Notes: generated by a model not told the origin, from the sequence alone. Numbered from the stretch's first letter, positions 38,725 through 48,541 are shown. The stretch is DNA of 64,000 nt from Stutzerimonas nosocomialis (GCF_005876855.1 NZ_QLAE01000005.1:1-64000); one strand, 5' to 3'. Numbers and translations: made by a program.

Positions 38725-39849
38725 GTGGCCAATGAAGTTCGATGGGTACGCGAGGATGCGCACCTGGCCAGTCTGTCCGCCGAATGGCGCGCCTTGCCCT
38801 ATGTGGCGGTCGATACCGAATTCATGCGGGTCGACACCTTCTATCCCATCGCCGGCCTGGTGCAGGTCGGCGACGGTCGGTGCGCCTACCTGATCGATCC
38901 GCTGACCATCAGCGACTGGACGCCGTTCGCGCAATTGCTCGAAGACACCTCGGTGGTCAAGGTGCTGCACGCCTGCAGCGAGGATCTCGAGGTGCTGCTG
39001 CGCCTGACCGGCAGCCTGCCGGCTCCCTTGTTCGATACCCAGCTGGCCGCCGGCTACCTCAACATCGGTTTCTCGATGGGCTATTCGCGGCTGGTGCAGA
39101 GCGTGCTCGGCCTCGAGCTGCCCAAGGGCGAGACCCGTTCGGACTGGCTGCAGCGCCCGTTGAGCGAGATGCAGGTGCGCTACGCCGCCGAGGATGCGCA
39201 GCACCTGGCCGAACTCTACGAGGCGTTGCTGGCGAAACTGCCGGACGACAAACGCGCCTGGGTCCTGGAAGACGGCGCCGAGCTGGTCGCCAACCTGCAG
39301 CGCGAGGTCGATCCCGACGAGCTCTACCGGGAGGCCAAGCTGGGCTGGCGCCTGAATCGCCAGCAGCTGGCCGTGCTGCGTGCCCTGACCGCCTGGCGCG
39401 AGCGTCAGGCGCGCGAGCGCAACCAGCCCCGCAATCGCATCCTGCGCGAACACAGCCTCTGGCCGCTGGCGCGCTATCAGCCGACGGACCTGACCGCCCT
39501 GGCGCGTATCGACGACATGCATCCGCGAACCATCCGTCAGGATGGCGAGACCCTGCTGGCGCTGATTCGCGAGGCCGCGGCGACGCCTGCGTCGCAGTGG
39601 CCCGAAGCGCTCCCCGAACCCTTGCCGCTGGAAGCCTCCTCGGCGTTGAAGAAACTGCGCGCCGTAGGCCAGCGCGAGGCCGAGCGACTCGGCATCGCGC
39701 CGGAGCTGATGCTGCGCAAGAAGGTTCTCGAAAGCCTGCTCAAGAGCGGCTTTCCCAACGGTCCCTACCGTCTGCCCGACTCGCTCAAAGGCTGGCGACG
39801 CGAGAAGATGGGCCAGGCCCTGCTCGATGCACTGGAGACCTCGGCATGA
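38725..39849 (+). CDS. rnd: Ribonuclease D
   Basis: 374 residues; 3'-5' exoribonuclease acting in tRNA 3' maturation. Seen: DEDD motif I in [15 protein letters not shown] near residue 28, [11 protein letters not shown] near 78, [17 protein letters not shown] near 153, and a C-terminal HRDC domain ([19 protein letters not shown]). GTG start preceded by AGGAGG. Overlaps ycgL by four bases. Confidence 0.95.
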   Translation: MANEVRWVREDAHLASLSAEWRALPYVAVDTEFMRVDTFYPIAGLVQVGDGRCAYLIDPLTISDWTPFAQLLEDTSVVKVLHACSEDLEVLLRLTGSLPAPLFDTQLAAGYLNIGFSMGYSRLVQSVLGLELPKGETRSDWLQRPLSEMQVRYAAEDAQHLAELYEALLAKLPDDKRAWVLEDGAELVANLQREVDPDELYREAKLGWRLNRQQLAVLRALTAWRERQARERNQPRNRILREHSLWPLARYQPTDLTALARIDDMHPRTIRQDGETLLALIREAAATPASQWPEALPEPLPLEASSALKKLRAVGQREAERLGIAPELMLRKKVLESLLKSGFPNGPYRLPDSLKGWRREKMGQALLDALETSA

Positions 39850-40139
39850 AACGTATCTGTTCGATCTACAAGAGCCCGCGCAAGAGCGGCATGTACCTCT
39901 ACGTGGACAAGCGCGAGGCCCTGGCCCGCGTGCCGGAAGCCTTGCTGGCGGCGTTCGGTGCGCCACAGCTGGCCTTCGAGATGGTGCTCACGCCCGAGCG
40001 CAAGCTCGCCCGGGAGGACATCGCCAAGGTCCTGGCCAACCTGGAGAGCCAGGGCTTCCATCTGCAGATGCCGCCTCCGGAGGAGGAATACATCGAGCAT
40101 CTGCCCGAAGAACTGCTGCGCCTGAACGACCCGCTCTGA
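39846..40139 (+). CDS. ycgL: YcgL-domain protein
   Basis: 97 residues; opens [22 protein letters not shown], the signature of the small YcgL alpha/beta fold, and ends with an acidic [13 protein letters not shown]. Function unknown. Start overlaps the rnd stop (ATGA), a linkage also seen in other Pseudomonas, so translation is coupled to rnd. Confidence 0.93.
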   Translation: MKRICSIYKSPRKSGMYLYVDKREALARVPEALLAAFGAPQLAFEMVLTPERKLAREDIAKVLANLESQGFHLQMPPPEEEYIEHLPEELLRLNDPL

Positions 40140-40219
40140 CGCCGCCTGGCGGCGTTCGCTTGGAGCGCCGCCGGACAGCGACTAGACTGCGTGCCCCTTT
40201 TTCGATGTTCTGTTCTGCC

Positions 40220-40669
40220 ATGGCCGCCAAAGTCGAACCCTTCTGGAAGCGCAAGACCCTGTCCGAGATGGACCGGGACGAGTGGGAGTCGCTCTGCGAT
40301 GGCTGTGGCCTGTGCTGCCTGCAGAAACTCGAGGACGAAGACGACGGCAGCGTCTACTACACGCGCATCGCCTGCAAGCTGCTGGATCTCGATACCTGCC
40401 GGTGCAGCGACTACCCGAACCGCCGGGCCAGCGTCCCCGATTGCATCCAGTTGACCGCGGACGATGCGAGCCAGTATCGCTGGTTGCCGCCGACCTGCGG
40501 TTACCGGCTGGTCGCCGAGGGCAAGGACCTGCCGCTCTGGCATCATCTGGTCTGCGGTGATCCCGATGCCGTACATGCCGAGCGCATTTCCCAGGCCGGA
40601 CGCATGCTCGCCGAAGGCAGCGTCGCCGAGGAAGACTGGGAAGATCACCTGATTTTTCGGGCCGGTTGA
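40220..40669 (+). CDS. ycgN: YcgN-family cysteine-cluster protein
   Basis: 149 residues with the cysteine pattern [11 protein letters not shown] near 30-40, then [17 protein letters not shown] near 59-75, a later CIQL and PTCGYRL, giving a likely metal (Fe or Zn) site of the UPF0153/CxxCxxCC family. Function unknown. Met at 40220 matches family starts; an ATG at 40205 would add five residues. Follows ycgL in the same direction. Confidence 0.9.
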   Translation: MAAKVEPFWKRKTLSEMDRDEWESLCDGCGLCCLQKLEDEDDGSVYYTRIACKLLDLDTCRCSDYPNRRASVPDCIQLTADDASQYRWLPPTCGYRLVAEGKDLPLWHHLVCGDPDAVHAERISQAGRMLAEGSVAEEDWEDHLIFRAG

Positions 40670-40725
40670 ATCAAGCGCATCGGCCACCGTCCAAGCATGC
40701 ATCCATTTTCTTCATGGAGCCCGTG

Positions 40726-41952
40726 ATGGCTGTGCGTTCGCTTTCCGTTGGCATTCTCCTGGTACTGACGCTGCTCAGTACGCTGAGCCACGCCGCCCGG
40801 CGTGTCGATCTCGATTATCACGTGCGGCTGCTGCCCGAGCAGGACCAGGCCGAGGTGCAGATCATCCTGGCCGATGGCGCCGCGGTGCGGGGCTTCGACT
40901 TCAACCTGGGCCAGCGCGAGGCCTACAGCGACTTCGAGGCGGACGGCGAATGGATTCAGGAGACGCCTGGTCGCGGCACCTGGCGTCCGGCCCCGGGCAA
41001 GGCCCGGCTGGCCTACCGGGTGAAGATCAGCCGCGAGCGCAAGGACGGGCGCTACGACGCGCGCATGACCGACAAATGGGCGCTGTTTCGGGGTGACAAC
41101 CTGGTTCCGGCGGCCAATCTGGACAACGTCGACGGCATCGATCTGGTGTCCCGCCTGACCTTCGAGCTGCCCGAGGGCTGGAAGAGCGTCGAGACCGGCT
41201 GGCCGCGCATCGGCAAGAATCGCTTCCGCATCGACAATCCCTCGCGCCTGTTCGACCGCCCTACGGGCTGGATGCTGGCCGGGCAACTCGGGACGCGGCG
41301 GGTCAAGCTGGGCGAGACCCAGGTGACCATTGCCGCACCGGTAGGCGAGGGCGTGCGGCGGATGGACATGCTGACCCTGCTCACCTTCGTCTGGCCGCAG
41401 GTGCAGAACGTGTTCCTGCGTGACCCGGCCAAAGTGCTGGTGGTCAGCGCCGGAGACCCGATGTGGCGCGGCGGGCTGTCGGCGGCCAATTCGCTGTACA
41501 TGCATGCCGACCGGCCCCTGGTGAGCGAGAACGGCACCAGTTCGCTGGTGCACGAGCTGGTCCACGTCTTCAGCCGGATCCGCGATACCGATCGCAGCGA
41601 CTGGATCACCGAAGGCCTGGCCGAGTATTACGCCATCGAACTCGTGCGGCGCGCCGGTGGCATGACCGAACCGCGCTACCTGCAGCTGCGCGAGCGGCTG
41701 ATCAAGTGGAGTCGCTCGGTGGACAGCCTGCGCACCGAGGACTCCACCGGCAAGGTCACGGCCCGCGCCGTCATCCTGCTGCAGGACCTGGATCGCGAGA
41801 TCCGCAACCGGACCAAGGGCAATCACTCCCTGGACGACATCAGCCGCGGGCTGATGCGCCTGGACCGGGTCAGCACCCAGGACTTCATCGAAATCACCGA
41901 GACCCTGCTGGGCGGTGCTTCGAAGACCCTCGATACCAAGCTGCTGCGTTGA
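40726..41952 (+). CDS. Exported gluzincin-type metallopeptidase, unnamed
   Basis: 408 residues with a signal peptide (1-23, ending SHA). The N-terminal 200 residues look like a beta-rich domain as in M61 (glycyl aminopeptidase) proteins. The active-site region has His276-Glu-Leu-Val-His280 followed by WITEGLAEYYA, where Glu296 is the likely third zinc ligand. Probable periplasmic peptidase; substrate unknown. It stands alone between ycgN and the threonine aldolase gene. Confidence 0.8.
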   Translation: MAVRSLSVGILLVLTLLSTLSHAARRVDLDYHVRLLPEQDQAEVQIILADGAAVRGFDFNLGQREAYSDFEADGEWIQETPGRGTWRPAPGKARLAYRVKISRERKDGRYDARMTDKWALFRGDNLVPAANLDNVDGIDLVSRLTFELPEGWKSVETGWPRIGKNRFRIDNPSRLFDRPTGWMLAGQLGTRRVKLGETQVTIAAPVGEGVRRMDMLTLLTFVWPQVQNVFLRDPAKVLVVSAGDPMWRGGLSAANSLYMHADRPLVSENGTSSLVHELVHVFSRIRDTDRSDWITEGLAEYYAIELVRRAGGMTEPRYLQLRERLIKWSRSVDSLRTEDSTGKVTARAVILLQDLDREIRNRTKGNHSLDDISRGLMRLDRVSTQDFIEITETLLGGASKTLDTKLLR

Positions 41953-42051
41953 TCGCCGCCACGCACCGGCTCCGGTCGGTGCGTCCGAGGCGCTCGCGGG
42001 CCTCGGGCCGCCCCTGCTAGGCTAGCGGACCCAGCCATGAGGAGCCCCGCC

Positions 42052-43077
42052 ATGCCCGCCATCGACCTGCGCAGCGATACCGTCACCCAGCCCACCGTCG
42101 CCATGCGCGAGGCGATGATGGCCGCCCCGCTGGGCGACGACGTCTACGGCGAAGATCCGACCGTCACCCGTCTGGAACAGACCCTGGCGGCCCGCCTGGG
42201 TCTGGCGGCCGGATTGTTCGTGCCCAGCGGGACGATGAGCAACCTGCTGGGGCTGATGGCCCATTGCGAGCGCGGCGACGAGTACATCGTCGGCCAGCTC
42301 TCGCACACCTATAAGTACGAGGGCGGCGGCGCGGCGGTGCTCGGCTCTATCCAGCCGCAGCCGATCGAGATGGAGCCCGACGGCTCCCTGGACCTGGAAC
42401 GCGTCGCCTCGGTGATCAAGCCCGACGATTTCCACTTCGCCCGGACCCGTCTGCTGGCGCTGGAAAACACCATGCACGGCAAGGTGCTGCCGCTGGACTA
42501 CCTGGCCGCCGCCCACGCGTTCACCCGGGCGCGCGGGCTGGCGCTGCATCTCGATGGCGCGCGGCTGTTCAACGCGGTGGTCAAGCTCGGATGCGACCCG
42601 AAGGACATCTGCCGGCACTTCGACTCGGTATCGGTCTGCCTGTCCAAGGGGCTCGGCGCGCCTGTCGGTTCCGTGCTCTGTGGCAGCGAAGCGCTGATCG
42701 CCAAGGCCAGGCGCTGGCGCAAGATGGTCGGCGGTGGCATGCGCCAGGCCGGGGTCCTGGCCGCGGCAGGCCTGTACGCCCTGGATCATCAGGTGCAGCG
42801 TCTGGCCGACGACCATGCCCGCGCGGCGCGTATCGGTGCGGCGCTGGCCGAACTCGGCTACGAGGTCGAGCCGGTGCAGACCAACATGGTCTACGTGCGC
42901 ATGGATGACCGGGCCGACGCGTTCAAGGCGTTCTGCGCGCAGCGGGGCATCCTGATCAGCGCGGCGTCGCGCCTGCGCCTGGTGACCCACCTCGATGTGC
43001 TCGACGAGCATGTCGAGGCGGTGATCGAAGCCTTTGCCGCCTTCGCCGGACGCTGGCCGAACCGCACCGGCAAATAG
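42052..43077 (+). CDS. ltaE: Low-specificity L-threonine aldolase
   Basis: 341 residues, fold-type I PLP enzyme splitting threonine or allo-threonine into glycine and acetaldehyde. Seen: IDLRSDTVTQPT at the N-terminus, His85 (SHTYKYEGGG), LDGARLFNA near 168-176 and Schiff-base Lys199 in VCLSKGLGAPVGS. The ATG at 42052 lies 8 bases after AGGAG; an earlier ATG (42037) overlaps that site. Confidence 0.94.
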   Translation: MPAIDLRSDTVTQPTVAMREAMMAAPLGDDVYGEDPTVTRLEQTLAARLGLAAGLFVPSGTMSNLLGLMAHCERGDEYIVGQLSHTYKYEGGGAAVLGSIQPQPIEMEPDGSLDLERVASVIKPDDFHFARTRLLALENTMHGKVLPLDYLAAAHAFTRARGLALHLDGARLFNAVVKLGCDPKDICRHFDSVSVCLSKGLGAPVGSVLCGSEALIAKARRWRKMVGGGMRQAGVLAAAGLYALDHQVQRLADDHARAARIGAALAELGYEVEPVQTNMVYVRMDDRADAFKAFCAQRGILISAASRLRLVTHLDVLDEHVEAVIEAFAAFAGRWPNRTGK

Positions 43078-43123
43078 CTGGGCTCAATATCACATATCCC
43101 CTATACCAGGCGCGTAACGCCGA

Positions 43124-43129
43124 TATAAT
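43124..43129 (+). promoter_or_regulatory. alaS: Probable -10 box of alaS promoter
   Basis: A perfect TATAAT is followed by GCGGGC, a GC discriminator. The matching -35 region (around 43101-43106) is poor. About 100 bases of leader separate it from the alaS ATG. Confidence 0.45.
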
Positions 43130-43236
43130 GCGGGCTTTTGCCGGCTGTCCCTTTGGATAGTTGCGAAACGGTTCCGGGCTGCCTGCCTTGCCGTGTCGTT
43201 TAGCAGCCGCCCGGCCGCAGTCCTCTGGAAGAACCT

Positions 43237-45861
43237 ATGAAAAGCGCAGAAATCCGTGAAGCCTTCCTCCGCTTCTTCGAAGAGAAGGGACATACCCGCG
43301 TCGCCTCCAGCTCGCTGATCCCGGCGAACGACCCGACACTGCTGTTCACCAACGCCGGGATGAACCAGTTCAAGGACTGCTTCCTCGGGCTCGAGAAGCG
43401 CGCCTATACCCGCGCCGTCAGCAGCCAGAAGTGCGTACGCGCCGGCGGCAAGCACAACGACCTGGAAAACGTCGGCTATACCGCCCGTCATCACACCTTC
43501 TTCGAGATGCTGGGCAACTTCAGCTTCGGCGACTACTTCAAGCGCGACGCCATTCATTACGCCTGGGAATTCCTGACCTCGGAAAAATGGCTTGGCCTGC
43601 CTAAGGAAAAGCTCTGGGTCACGGTCTATGCCAGCGACGACGAGGCCTACGACCTGTGGACCAAGGAAGTCGGCGTCCCCGCCGAGCGCATGGTGCGCAT
43701 CGGCGACAACAAGGGCGCGCCCTATGCCTCGGACAACTTCTGGGCGATGGGCGATACCGGCCCGTGCGGTCCCTGCACCGAGATCTTCTACGATCACGGT
43801 CCGGACATCTGGGGCGGCCCGCCTGGCAGTCCGGAAGAGGATGGCGACCGCTACATCGAGATCTGGAACAACGTCTTCATGCAGTTCAATCGCACCGCCG
43901 ACGGTGTGATGCATCCGCTGCCGGCGCCGAGCGTCGACACCGGCATGGGCCTGGAGCGCATCAGCGCCGTGCTGCAGCACGTTCACGCCAACTATGAGAT
44001 CGACCTGTTCCAGAGCCTGCTGGCCGCTTCGGCCGAAGCCATCGGCTGCGCCAACGACGGCGCGCCTTCGCTCAAGGTCGTGGCCGACCACATCCGTTCG
44101 TGCAGCTTCCTCATCGCCGACGGCGTGCTGCCGTCCAACGAAGGTCGCGGCTACGTACTGCGGCGCATCATTCGCCGCGCCTGCCGTCACGGCAACAAGC
44201 TCGGCGCCAGGGGCAGCTTCTTCCACAAGATCGTGGCGGCGCTGGTCGCCGAGATGGGCGATGCCTTCCCCGAGCTCAAGCAGCAGCAGGCGCACATCGA
44301 GCGCGTGCTCAAGACCGAGGAAGAGCAGTTCGCCAAGACCCTGGAACAGGGCCTCAGGATTCTCGAGCAGGACCTGGCCGAACTCAGCGGCACGGTCATT
44401 CCGGGTGCGGTGATCTTCAAGCTGTACGACACCTACGGCTTCCCGATGGACCTCACCGGCGACATCGCCCGTGAGCGCGAGCTGACGCTGGACGAGGAGG
44501 GCTTCGAGCGTGAGATGGAGGCCCAGCGCGAGCGCGCCCGCGCCGCCAGCGCCTTCGGCATGGACTACAACAGCTTGGTGAAGGTGGAAGGCGAGACCCG
44601 CTTCCTCGGCTACGAAGGCACCCGCGGCACCGGCAAGGTGCTGGCCCTGTTCAAGGAGGGCATGGCGGTGCCTGCGCTCAGCGCGGGCGACGAGGGGGTC
44701 GTGGTGCTCGACCAGACTCCGTTCTATGCCGAGTCCGGTGGCCAGATCGGCGATTGCGGCTTCTTCAGCGCCGAAGGTCTGCGCTTCGACGTGCGCGACA
44801 CCAGCAAGGCGGGCGGTGCGTTCCTGCATCACGGTGTGCTGGACAGCGGACGCCTGGAAGTCGGCTCCACGGTCGAGGCGATCGTCGATCACTCGGTCCG
44901 CCAGGCCACTGCGCTGAACCATTCGGCCACCCACCTGCTGCATGCGGCGCTGCGCGAGATCCTCGGCGAGCACGTGGCCCAGAAGGGCTCGCTGGTCGAC
45001 AGCCAGCGCCTGCGCTTCGACTTCAGTCACTTCGAGGCGATCACCCCGGCCCAGATCCGCGCGCTCGAGGACAGGGTCAACGAAGAGATTCGCCGCAACA
45101 CCGCGGTGGAGATCGAGGAAACCGATATCGACACCGCCAAGGCCAAGGGCGCGATGGCGCTGTTCGGCGAGAAATATGGCGACCAGGTACGCGTGCTGAC
45201 AATGGGTGGCGGCTTCTCCGTCGAACTCTGCGGCGGGACCCACGTGTCGCGCACCGGTGACATCGGCCTGTTCAAGATCACCAGCGAAGGTGGCGTTGCC
45301 GCTGGCGTACGGCGTATCGAGGCGGTTACCGGCGCGGCGGCACTGGCGTATCTCAACAGCGCCGAGGAGCAACTCAAGGAAGCCGCTCAGCTGGTCAAGG
45401 GCAGCCGCGACACGCTGCTCGATAAGCTGTCCGGCGTGCTCGAGCGCAACCGCCAGCTGGAAAAGGAACTCGAGCAGCTCAAGGCCAAGGCCGCCAGCGC
45501 GGCGGGCGACGACCTTGCCGGGTCGGCGATCGAGATCAAGGGCGTCAAGGTGCTGGCGGCGCGACTCGACGGCCAGGACGGCAAGGTGCTGCTGGCGCTG
45601 GTCGATCAGCTCAAGAACAAGCTGGGACGGGCGTTGATCCTGCTCGGCTCCGAGCTCGACGGCAAGGTCGTGCTGGTGGCCGGCGTGACCGCCGACCTGG
45701 CCGGTCAGCTGAAGGCCGGCGAGCTGATGAAGCAGGCCGCCGCGGCGGTCGGTGGAAAGGGCGGCGGTCGTCCGGACATGGCGCAAGGGGGTGGTACCGA
45801 GCCCGCGAAGCTGGACGCGGCGCTGGCGCTGGCCTCGGCCTACGTCGAGCAAAGTCTTTAA
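43237..45861 (+). CDS. alaS: Alanyl-tRNA synthetase
   Basis: 874 residues, full length. Class II synthetase charging tRNA-Ala. Seen: N-terminal catalytic domain ([20 protein letters not shown]), editing-domain zinc ligands His562 and His566 (NHSATHLLH) and Cys665 and His669 (CGGTH), and a C-terminal coiled coil plus C-Ala domain ending [12 protein letters not shown]. The downstream order lysC, rsmA, tRNA-Ser, tRNA-Arg is conserved in related bacteria. Confidence 0.98.
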   Translation: MKSAEIREAFLRFFEEKGHTRVASSSLIPANDPTLLFTNAGMNQFKDCFLGLEKRAYTRAVSSQKCVRAGGKHNDLENVGYTARHHTFFEMLGNFSFGDYFKRDAIHYAWEFLTSEKWLGLPKEKLWVTVYASDDEAYDLWTKEVGVPAERMVRIGDNKGAPYASDNFWAMGDTGPCGPCTEIFYDHGPDIWGGPPGSPEEDGDRYIEIWNNVFMQFNRTADGVMHPLPAPSVDTGMGLERISAVLQHVHANYEIDLFQSLLAASAEAIGCANDGAPSLKVVADHIRSCSFLIADGVLPSNEGRGYVLRRIIRRACRHGNKLGARGSFFHKIVAALVAEMGDAFPELKQQQAHIERVLKTEEEQFAKTLEQGLRILEQDLAELSGTVIPGAVIFKLYDTYGFPMDLTGDIARERELTLDEEGFEREMEAQRERARAASAFGMDYNSLVKVEGETRFLGYEGTRGTGKVLALFKEGMAVPALSAGDEGVVVLDQTPFYAESGGQIGDCGFFSAEGLRFDVRDTSKAGGAFLHHGVLDSGRLEVGSTVEAIVDHSVRQATALNHSATHLLHAALREILGEHVAQKGSLVDSQRLRFDFSHFEAITPAQIRALEDRVNEEIRRNTAVEIEETDIDTAKAKGAMALFGEKYGDQVRVLTMGGGFSVELCGGTHVSRTGDIGLFKITSEGGVAAGVRRIEAVTGAAALAYLNSAEEQLKEAAQLVKGSRDTLLDKLSGVLERNRQLEKELEQLKAKAASAAGDDLAGSAIEIKGVKVLAARLDGQDGKVLLALVDQLKNKLGRALILLGSELDGKVVLVAGVTADLAGQLKAGELMKQAAAAVGGKGGGRPDMAQGGGTEPAKLDAALALASAYVEQSL

Positions 45862-45870
45862 CTGGCGGCC

Positions 45871-45925
45871 GCTGGCCAGCCCTGAAGGCCAGCGAGCGGT
45901 CCGCCACGGCAGGCTGGTGCCGTGG
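45871..45925. repeat. Two tandem stem-loops between alaS and lysC
   Basis: GCTGGCC/GGCCAGC (45871-45893, loop of nine) is followed by CCACGGCA/TGCCGTGG (45904-45925, loop of six). Neither has a T tract, so they are not simple terminators. They lie about 50 bases before the lysC start. Confidence 0.5.
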
Positions 45926-45974
45926 CTTGGATGAATGACTAACGGGGCCCTCGACGGGCTTGGGCGATTTTGAA

Positions 45975-47210
45975 ATGGCTTTGATCGTACAGAAGTTTGG
46001 TGGCACGTCGGTGGGCTCGGTGGAGCGTATCGAGCAGGTGGCCGAGAAGGTCAGGAAATTCCGCGAGAAGGGCGATGACATCGTCGTCGTGGTTTCGGCG
46101 ATGAGTGGCGAGACCAACCGCCTTATCGATCTGGCCAGGCAGATCAGCGAGCAGCCGGTGGCGCGCGAGCTGGACGTGATGGTTTCCACGGGCGAGCAGG
46201 TGACCATCGCGCTGCTGGCGATGGCGCTGATCAAGCGCGGCGTGCCGGCGGTGTCCTATACCGGCAACCAGGTCCGCATCCTCACCGACAGCGCCTTTAC
46301 CAAGGCGCGGATCCTGCACATCGACGCGCAGAAGATCCAGGGCGACCTGAAGGCCGGTCGCGTCGTGGTCGTGGCGGGTTTCCAGGGTGTCGACGAGCAG
46401 GGCAACATCACCACCCTGGGTCGTGGCGGCTCCGACACCACGGGCGTTGCCCTGGCCGCCGCGCTGAAGGCTGACGAATGCCAGATCTACACCGACGTCG
46501 ACGGCGTCTACACGACCGACCCACGGGTAGTGGCCAAGGCGCAGCGCCTGGACAAGATCACCTTCGAGGAAATGCTGGAAATGGCCAGCCTGGGCTCCAA
46601 GGTCCTGCAGATCCGTGCCGTCGAGTTCGCCGGCAAGTACAGCGTACCGCTGCGTGTATTGCACAGCTTCCAGGAGGGTCCGGGCACCCTCATTACACTT
46701 GATGAAGAGGAATCCATGGAACAGCCAATCATTTCCGGCATCGCCTTCAATCGCGACGAGGCCAAGCTGACCATCCGTGGTGTGCCGGATACGCCCGGCG
46801 TCGCTTTCAAGATCCTGGGCCCCATCAGCGCGGCCAACGTCGAGGTCGACATGATCGTGCAGAACGTGGCGCACGATAACACCACCGACTTCACCTTCAC
46901 GGTTCACCGCAACGACTACAACAACGCCCTGAACGTGCTGCAGGGCATCGCCAGCGAGATGGGCGCGCGCGAAGTGATCGGCGATACCAATATCGCCAAG
47001 GTGTCCATCGTGGGCGTCGGCATGCGTTCTCACGCCGGTGTGGCGAGCCGCATGTTCGAAGCGCTGGCCAAGGAAAACATCAACATCCAGATGATTTCGA
47101 CGTCGGAGATCAAGGTCTCGGTGGTGATCGAAGAGAAGTATCTGGAACTGGCAGTACGTGCGCTCCATACGGCGTTCGAGCTGGACGCTCCCGCTGGCAA
47201 GGGGGAGTAA
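45975..47210 (+). CDS. lysC: Aspartate kinase
   Basis: 411 residues. Phosphorylates aspartate, first step to lysine, threonine and methionine. Seen: N-terminal KFGGTSVGS (residues 7-15), the kinase domain to about residue 245, then two ACT domains for allosteric control (FKILGPISAANVEVDM, GVGMRSHAGVASRMF). The Met at 45975 matches the family; a TTG 15 bases earlier is also in frame. A second in-frame start at 46716 may yield a separate regulatory (beta) subunit. Confidence 0.97.
   Translation: MALIVQKFGGTSVGSVERIEQVAEKVRKFREKGDDIVVVVSAMSGETNRLIDLARQISEQPVARELDVMVSTGEQVTIALLAMALIKRGVPAVSYTGNQVRILTDSAFTKARILHIDAQKIQGDLKAGRVVVVAGFQGVDEQGNITTLGRGGSDTTGVALAAALKADECQIYTDVDGVYTTDPRVVAKAQRLDKITFEEMLEMASLGSKVLQIRAVEFAGKYSVPLRVLHSFQEGPGTLITLDEEESMEQPIISGIAFNRDEAKLTIRGVPDTPGVAFKILGPISAANVEVDMIVQNVAHDNTTDFTFTVHRNDYNNALNVLQGIASEMGAREVIGDTNIAKVSIVGVGMRSHAGVASRMFEALAKENINIQMISTSEIKVSVVIEEKYLELAVRALHTAFELDAPAGKGE
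46705..46718 (+). promoter_or_regulatory. lysC: Candidate internal ribosome site and start within lysC
   Basis: AAGAGG at 46705-46710 lies five bases before an in-frame ATG at 46716 (codon 248), exactly before the ACT-domain region (MEQPIISGIAF). In Bacillus and Corynebacterium such an internal start makes the beta subunit of an alpha2-beta2 aspartokinase. For this gene it is inference. Confidence 0.45.
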
Positions 47211-47308
47211 GCAGGCCGCCAGAGACGGTCTGGCTCGCGCCTTCTGTCGAAATGAGCAGTACGGAAGGAACTTTAGGCTCCACCAAGCTGGTCAATAGCT
47301 GGTGAATG

Positions 47309-47327
47309 CCTTAGGGCTAAGGTTTTT
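47309..47327 (+). terminator. Putative lysC terminator 1
   Basis: CCTTA and TAAGG pair around GGGC and run straight into TTTTT. About 100 bases after the lysC stop. Confidence 0.5.
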
Positions 47328-47349
47328 CACGGAACCGTGTCCGTTTTTT
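47328..47349 (+). terminator. Putative lysC terminator 2
   Basis: CACGG and CCGTG pair around AA, followed by TCC and a GTTTTTT tract. It directly follows the first hairpin; the rsmA promoter should lie at or after this point. Confidence 0.5.
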
Positions 47350-47393
47350 ATTTGCAGACTGTTTTCTGTACTGAATCCGTTAAGGAGAAAGGA

Positions 47394-47579
47394 ATGCTGA
47401 TTCTGACTCGCCGGGTCGGAGAGACCCTGATGGTGGGTGACGACGTCACAGTCACTGTACTGGGTGTGAAGGGTAACCAGGTGCGCATTGGCGTCAATGC
47501 ACCCAAAGAGGTGGCAGTGCATCGCGAGGAGATTTACCAACGGATCCAGAAGGAGAAGGACCAGGAACCAAGCCACTAA
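47394..47579 (+). CDS. rsmA: Carbon storage regulator CsrA/RsmA
   Basis: 61 residues; RNA-binding dimer that blocks ribosome access at GGA-containing hairpins and governs secretion, motility and biofilm genes in Pseudomonas. Seen: [10 protein letters not shown] at the N-terminus and the RNA-contact Arg44 in [12 protein letters not shown]. Strong ribosome site AAGGAGAAAGGA. Follows lysC; tRNA-Ser comes 60 bases after its stop. Confidence 0.97.
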   Translation: MLILTRRVGETLMVGDDVTVTVLGVKGNQVRIGVNAPKEVAVHREEIYQRIQKEKDQEPSH

Positions 47580-47599
47580 TTTTTAAATAAATTTTGTCT

Positions 47600-47627
47600 T
47601 TGCAAGCGGGGTAAAGATGAGTATCAT
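47600..47627 (+). promoter_or_regulatory. Possible promoter of tRNA-Ser
   Basis: TTGCAA (47600-47605) and TATCAT (47622-47627) are separated by 16 bases, with a GCGCCCC discriminator before the tRNA start at 47642. Confidence 0.4.
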
Positions 47628-47641
47628 GCGCCCCGTGTTGC

Positions 47642-47734
<93 letters not shown>

Positions 47735-47745
47735 GCATTAAAGGG

Positions 47746-47773
47746 TTGACCGCTGTTTTCTTCTCCCTATAAT
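47746..47773 (+). promoter_or_regulatory. sigma-70 promoter of first tRNA-Arg
   Basis: TTGACC (47746-47751), 16 bases, then a perfect TATAAT (47768-47773), 13 bases before the tRNA start. Confidence 0.8.
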
Positions 47774-47786
47774 GCGCACGCTCGAC

Positions 47787-47863
47787 GCACTCATAGCTCA
47801 GCTGGATAGAGTACCCGGCTACGAACCGGGCGGTCGGAGGTTCGAATCCTCCTGAGTGCGCCA
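47787..47863 (+). tRNA. tRNA-Arg (ACG), copy 1
   Basis: 77 bases; acceptor GCACTCA/TGAGTGC, anticodon loop CTACGAA gives ACG, which becomes ICG after TadA deamination. CCA encoded. Identical to copy 2. Confidence 0.97.
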
Positions 47864-47870
47864 TATCTCG

Positions 47871-47902
47871 AATGGCTTGCAGCGATGCAAGCCATTTGTT
47901 TT
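47871..47902 (+). terminator. Terminator after first tRNA-Arg
   Basis: AATGGCTTGCA and TGCAAGCCATT form an 11-bp stem around GCGA, followed by TGTTTT. Confidence 0.75.
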
Positions 47903-47935
47903 AACCAGGGGTGAACTGGTCTAACAAGCGCCAAC

Positions 47936-48012
47936 GCACTCATAGCTCAGCTGGATAGAGTACCCGGCTACGAACCGGGCGGTCGGAGGTTCGAATCCTC
48001 CTGAGTGCGCCA
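47936..48012 (+). tRNA. tRNA-Arg (ACG), copy 2
   Basis: Identical in sequence to copy 1 with encoded CCA. It lies after a terminator, so it depends on readthrough or on a weak promoter I could not identify. Confidence 0.97.
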
Positions 48013-48019
48013 TACGAGA

Positions 48020-48046
48020 GGGCCTGCAGCGATGCAGGCCCTTTTT
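48020..48046. terminator. Terminator after second tRNA-Arg
   Basis: GGGCCTGCA and TGCAGGCCC pair around GCGA and run into TTTTT. It shares the TGCAGCGATGCA apex with the terminator of copy 1 and also sits at the end of the convergent DUF4124 gene. Confidence 0.8.
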
Positions 48047-48052
48047 CTTTGC

Positions 48053-48541
48053 CTAGCGTTTTCGCACGCAGCCGTTTTCGTCGAAATTGACCGAGCGGGT
48101 CTTTCCCTTGCCGTCGCGGTAGCTGTAACGCGTCAGGCCGTTGCTGGTCGAGGTTTTCGTCGGCTTCCCCAGGGCGCTCTCGACGTCGGCCATGCTCATG
48201 CCTGCCTTGGCCTGCTTGCGCAGGATCGCAATGCGCCGTTCCTGGCTCGTCAACTGATTGCCGCAGCCATCATCCGTCCCGCCCACGACCAGCAGCGCAT
48301 CGGTGTCTTTCCTGGGCGAACGGCTGGAAGCGGCCGGCTTGGCCATGGGCACCGGCTTGCCGCTGCCAGGCGTGGCGTTGAACGCTCGCTGGGTGTCGCT
48401 TTCCTGGTCTTGTGCGCAGCCGTGGCGAGTGAAGGTGACTCGGCCCTCGTGATCCACGCAGCGATAGACATTGGCGGCGGTTGCGGCCGGGCTGGCCAGG
48501 GCAAGAATCAGAAACAGGGCGGGGTAGGGCAATGTTTTCAT
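48053..48541 (-). CDS. Exported DUF4124-domain protein
   Basis: 162 residues with a signal peptide (1-23, ending ATAA). The mature N-terminus NVYRCVDHEGRVTFTRHGC is the DUF4124 signature (x-Y-x-C-x-D-x-x-G-x-x-x-x-x-x-x-C). After a low-complexity linker comes a helical MSMADVESALGKPTK segment like the SmpA/OmlA-type beta-turn domain, ending in a Cys (VNFDENGCV). Function unknown. Clear GGAGG ribosome site. Confidence 0.85.
   Translation of the reverse strand: MKTLPYPALFLILALASPAATAANVYRCVDHEGRVTFTRHGCAQDQESDTQRAFNATPGSGKPVPMAKPAASSRSPRKDTDALLVVGGTDDGCGNQLTSQERRIAILRKQAKAGMSMADVESALGKPTKTSTSNGLTRYSYRDGKGKTRSVNFDENGCVRKR

Noticed and set aside
43090-45852. A 920-codon open frame antisense to alaS
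   Set aside because: Long antisense frames are expected opposite high-GC genes; no motif, and alaS is unambiguous.
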